Shown piece after piece: positions 29,152 to 29,869 of a stretch of 29,869 nt of DNA. Position 1 is the stretch's first letter. The number at the start of each line of letters is the position of its first letter. Origin of the DNA: a virus; the IMG/VR virus record IMGVR_UViG_3300011420_000026, positions 1-29,869 of that record. One strand, 5' to 3'. The notes under the pieces are model-generated. The model saw nothing but the letters and a program-made list of their open reading frames with translations. It was not told the origin of the DNA and ran no database searches. Made by a program: the position numbers and the translations under genes.

Positions 29152-29640
29152 ATGAGTAGCGAATTTCCTCTTGTTCAAACCCCACTTAAAAGAGATTCTA
29201 AATCCACATATAATCAAGGTCAATATGGCTTATGGGAACCAGGATTAAGCTTTGCTCTTCCCGGAGATTTATTGGTTAGTTACGCTTCCCGTGGAGGATG
29301 GTATAGTCTTGATGGTGGAATGGCTATTCTTGGATTTAATATTGTTACTAGTGCGTTTAATTATACGACTTCTTCTGGAGCATTGCAGATTGGACCAATT
29401 CCGTTCATTCCCCATACAGGGCAGACTTTTGGGTATCCGGGAGTAATAGTGTGGAGCGGAATTGTATTGCCCGCAGGATATACACAACTTGCATCCTATA
29501 TTTCATCGGGGTTTGAATATATATTACTTATGATGAGTGGTTCAGGACAACCCATAAACTCTGTTGGAAACGCAGAGGTTGCAACAGGATCAAGTCTTAT
29601 TTTGGATGGAAGTGTTCTTTACAGAGTTAATAAATTATAA
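29152..29640 (+). CDS. putative minor tail protein (162 aa)
   Basis: A 162-aa beta-rich, Gly/Ser/Tyr protein (QYGLWEPGLSFALPGDLLVS, FIPHTGQTFGYPGVIVWSGI) in the same frame as the gp10-like gene, separated only by TAG-TAT. In P22 the next gene would encode the tail needle gp26, but this sequence lacks its long coiled coil, so a different small tail or spike-base part is more likely. No ribosome-binding site is clear before ATG 29152; coupling to the upstream gene is likely. Confidence 0.75.
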   Translation: MSSEFPLVQTPLKRDSKSTYNQGQYGLWEPGLSFALPGDLLVSYASRGGWYSLDGGMAILGFNIVTSAFNYTTSSGALQIGPIPFIPHTGQTFGYPGVIVWSGIVLPAGYTQLASYISSGFEYILLMMSGSGQPINSVGNAEVATGSSLILDGSVLYRVNKL

Positions 29641-29678
29641 ACTATGAATTTTAATATAAATAACGAGGGAATTATTCT

Positions 29679-29869
29679 ATGGCATCATTAGAAAATCTCT
29701 GGGGAACCTCTGGAGACCCGACGAGAACCCTTGAGCAGCTTATGGCCGGACAGGGATTTACCTCACGCCAAGTGGGTGGTGAGGACGAGCGTATGCAATG
29801 GGGGCAGATGGGTGACGATGGCGGGTGGAACCCGATGCGCTCGGATTCCGAGACCCTTGCAAACTCACA
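29679..29869 (+). CDS. hypothetical protein, cut by window end
   Basis: Starts at ATG 29679 after ACGAGGGA; 63 codons are visible. The sequence MASLENLWGTSGDPTRTLEQ, then LMAGQGFTSRQVGGEDERMQ, is hydrophilic, Gly-rich and likely intrinsically flexible, like the N-termini of large late podovirus proteins (ejection proteins or transglycosylases). That role is a guess from place in the operon. The remaining protein is outside the window. Confidence 0.65.
   Translation, partial: MASLENLWGTSGDPTRTLEQLMAGQGFTSRQVGGEDERMQWGQMGDDGGWNPMRSDSETLANS

Noticed and set aside
1-29869. Global reassignment of TAG, suggested by the broken gene at 6844-7035
   Set aside because: TAG ends many well-bounded genes, once as TAG-TGA tandem at 950, so general recoding is unlikely.
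1-29869. CRISPR arrays, tRNA or rRNA genes, insertion sequences
   Set aside because: No regular spaced repeats, no cloverleaf, no transposase or terminal inverted repeats were seen on reading both strands.

Overview
This window looks like a fragment of a double-stranded DNA tailed phage with podovirus-type (P22-like) head and tail genes, probably assembled from a metagenome. The structural operon runs TerS, TerL, portal, GroES-like protein, scaffold, major capsid, adhesion module, then homologues of the P22 tail factors gp4 and gp10. The left edge carries a phiEco32-type amidoligase/glutamine-amidotransferase cassette. Strong Shine-Dalgarno sequences and consensus sigma70-type promoters suit a bacterial, plausibly proteobacterial, host, but nothing fixes the host. 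Both ends cut through genes. No replication, integrase, repressor or lysis-enzyme gene was recognised, so a large part of the genome lies outside.

Left arm (1-8244, minus strand): a tightly packed leftward operon, transcribed from a promoter at 8216-8244. It starts with many small hypothetical proteins and ends with GATase class II (2004-3614), a membrane/Cys protein (1595-2053), GATase class I (948-1616), an unknown protein (310-915) and the start of a COOH-NH2 ligase (1-304, truncated). One small gene (6844-7035) is broken by an in-frame amber codon. Nine copies of a 16-bp inverted repeat, close to TTCCACA-NN-TGTGGAA, are scattered from 924 to 9499. Four of them sit directly before start codons, where one arm also serves as the Shine-Dalgarno sequence. 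This dispersed operator-like set is the most interesting non-coding signal here.

Centre (8245-10187): a 286-aa minus-strand gene (8505-9365) with its own promoter and a textbook terminator, then about 0.8 kb without a convincing gene. That gap holds a GC-rich run of hairpins, an extremely AT-rich TA-repeat tract, an inverted repeat and a strong rightward promoter (10120-10148). It separates the divergent transcription units and is a candidate replication or regulatory locus.

Right arm (10188-29869, plus strand): one near-continuous late operon. In order: lipoprotein, small protein, DUF1508 protein, TerS, TerL, portal, small protein, GroES-like chaperonin, scaffold-like protein, two head-associated proteins, major capsid protein, a terminator-like hairpin, a series of beta-rich structural/adhesion proteins including a 685-aa lectin-plus-Kelch-like protein, zinc-ribbon protein, tail-fibre-like protein, small membrane protein, HNH-like protein, gp4-like and gp10-like tail proteins, a 162-aa protein and a truncated last gene. 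Parts of 22.0-26.1 kb are visibly more GC-rich than their neighbours, which suggests exchangeable host-recognition modules.
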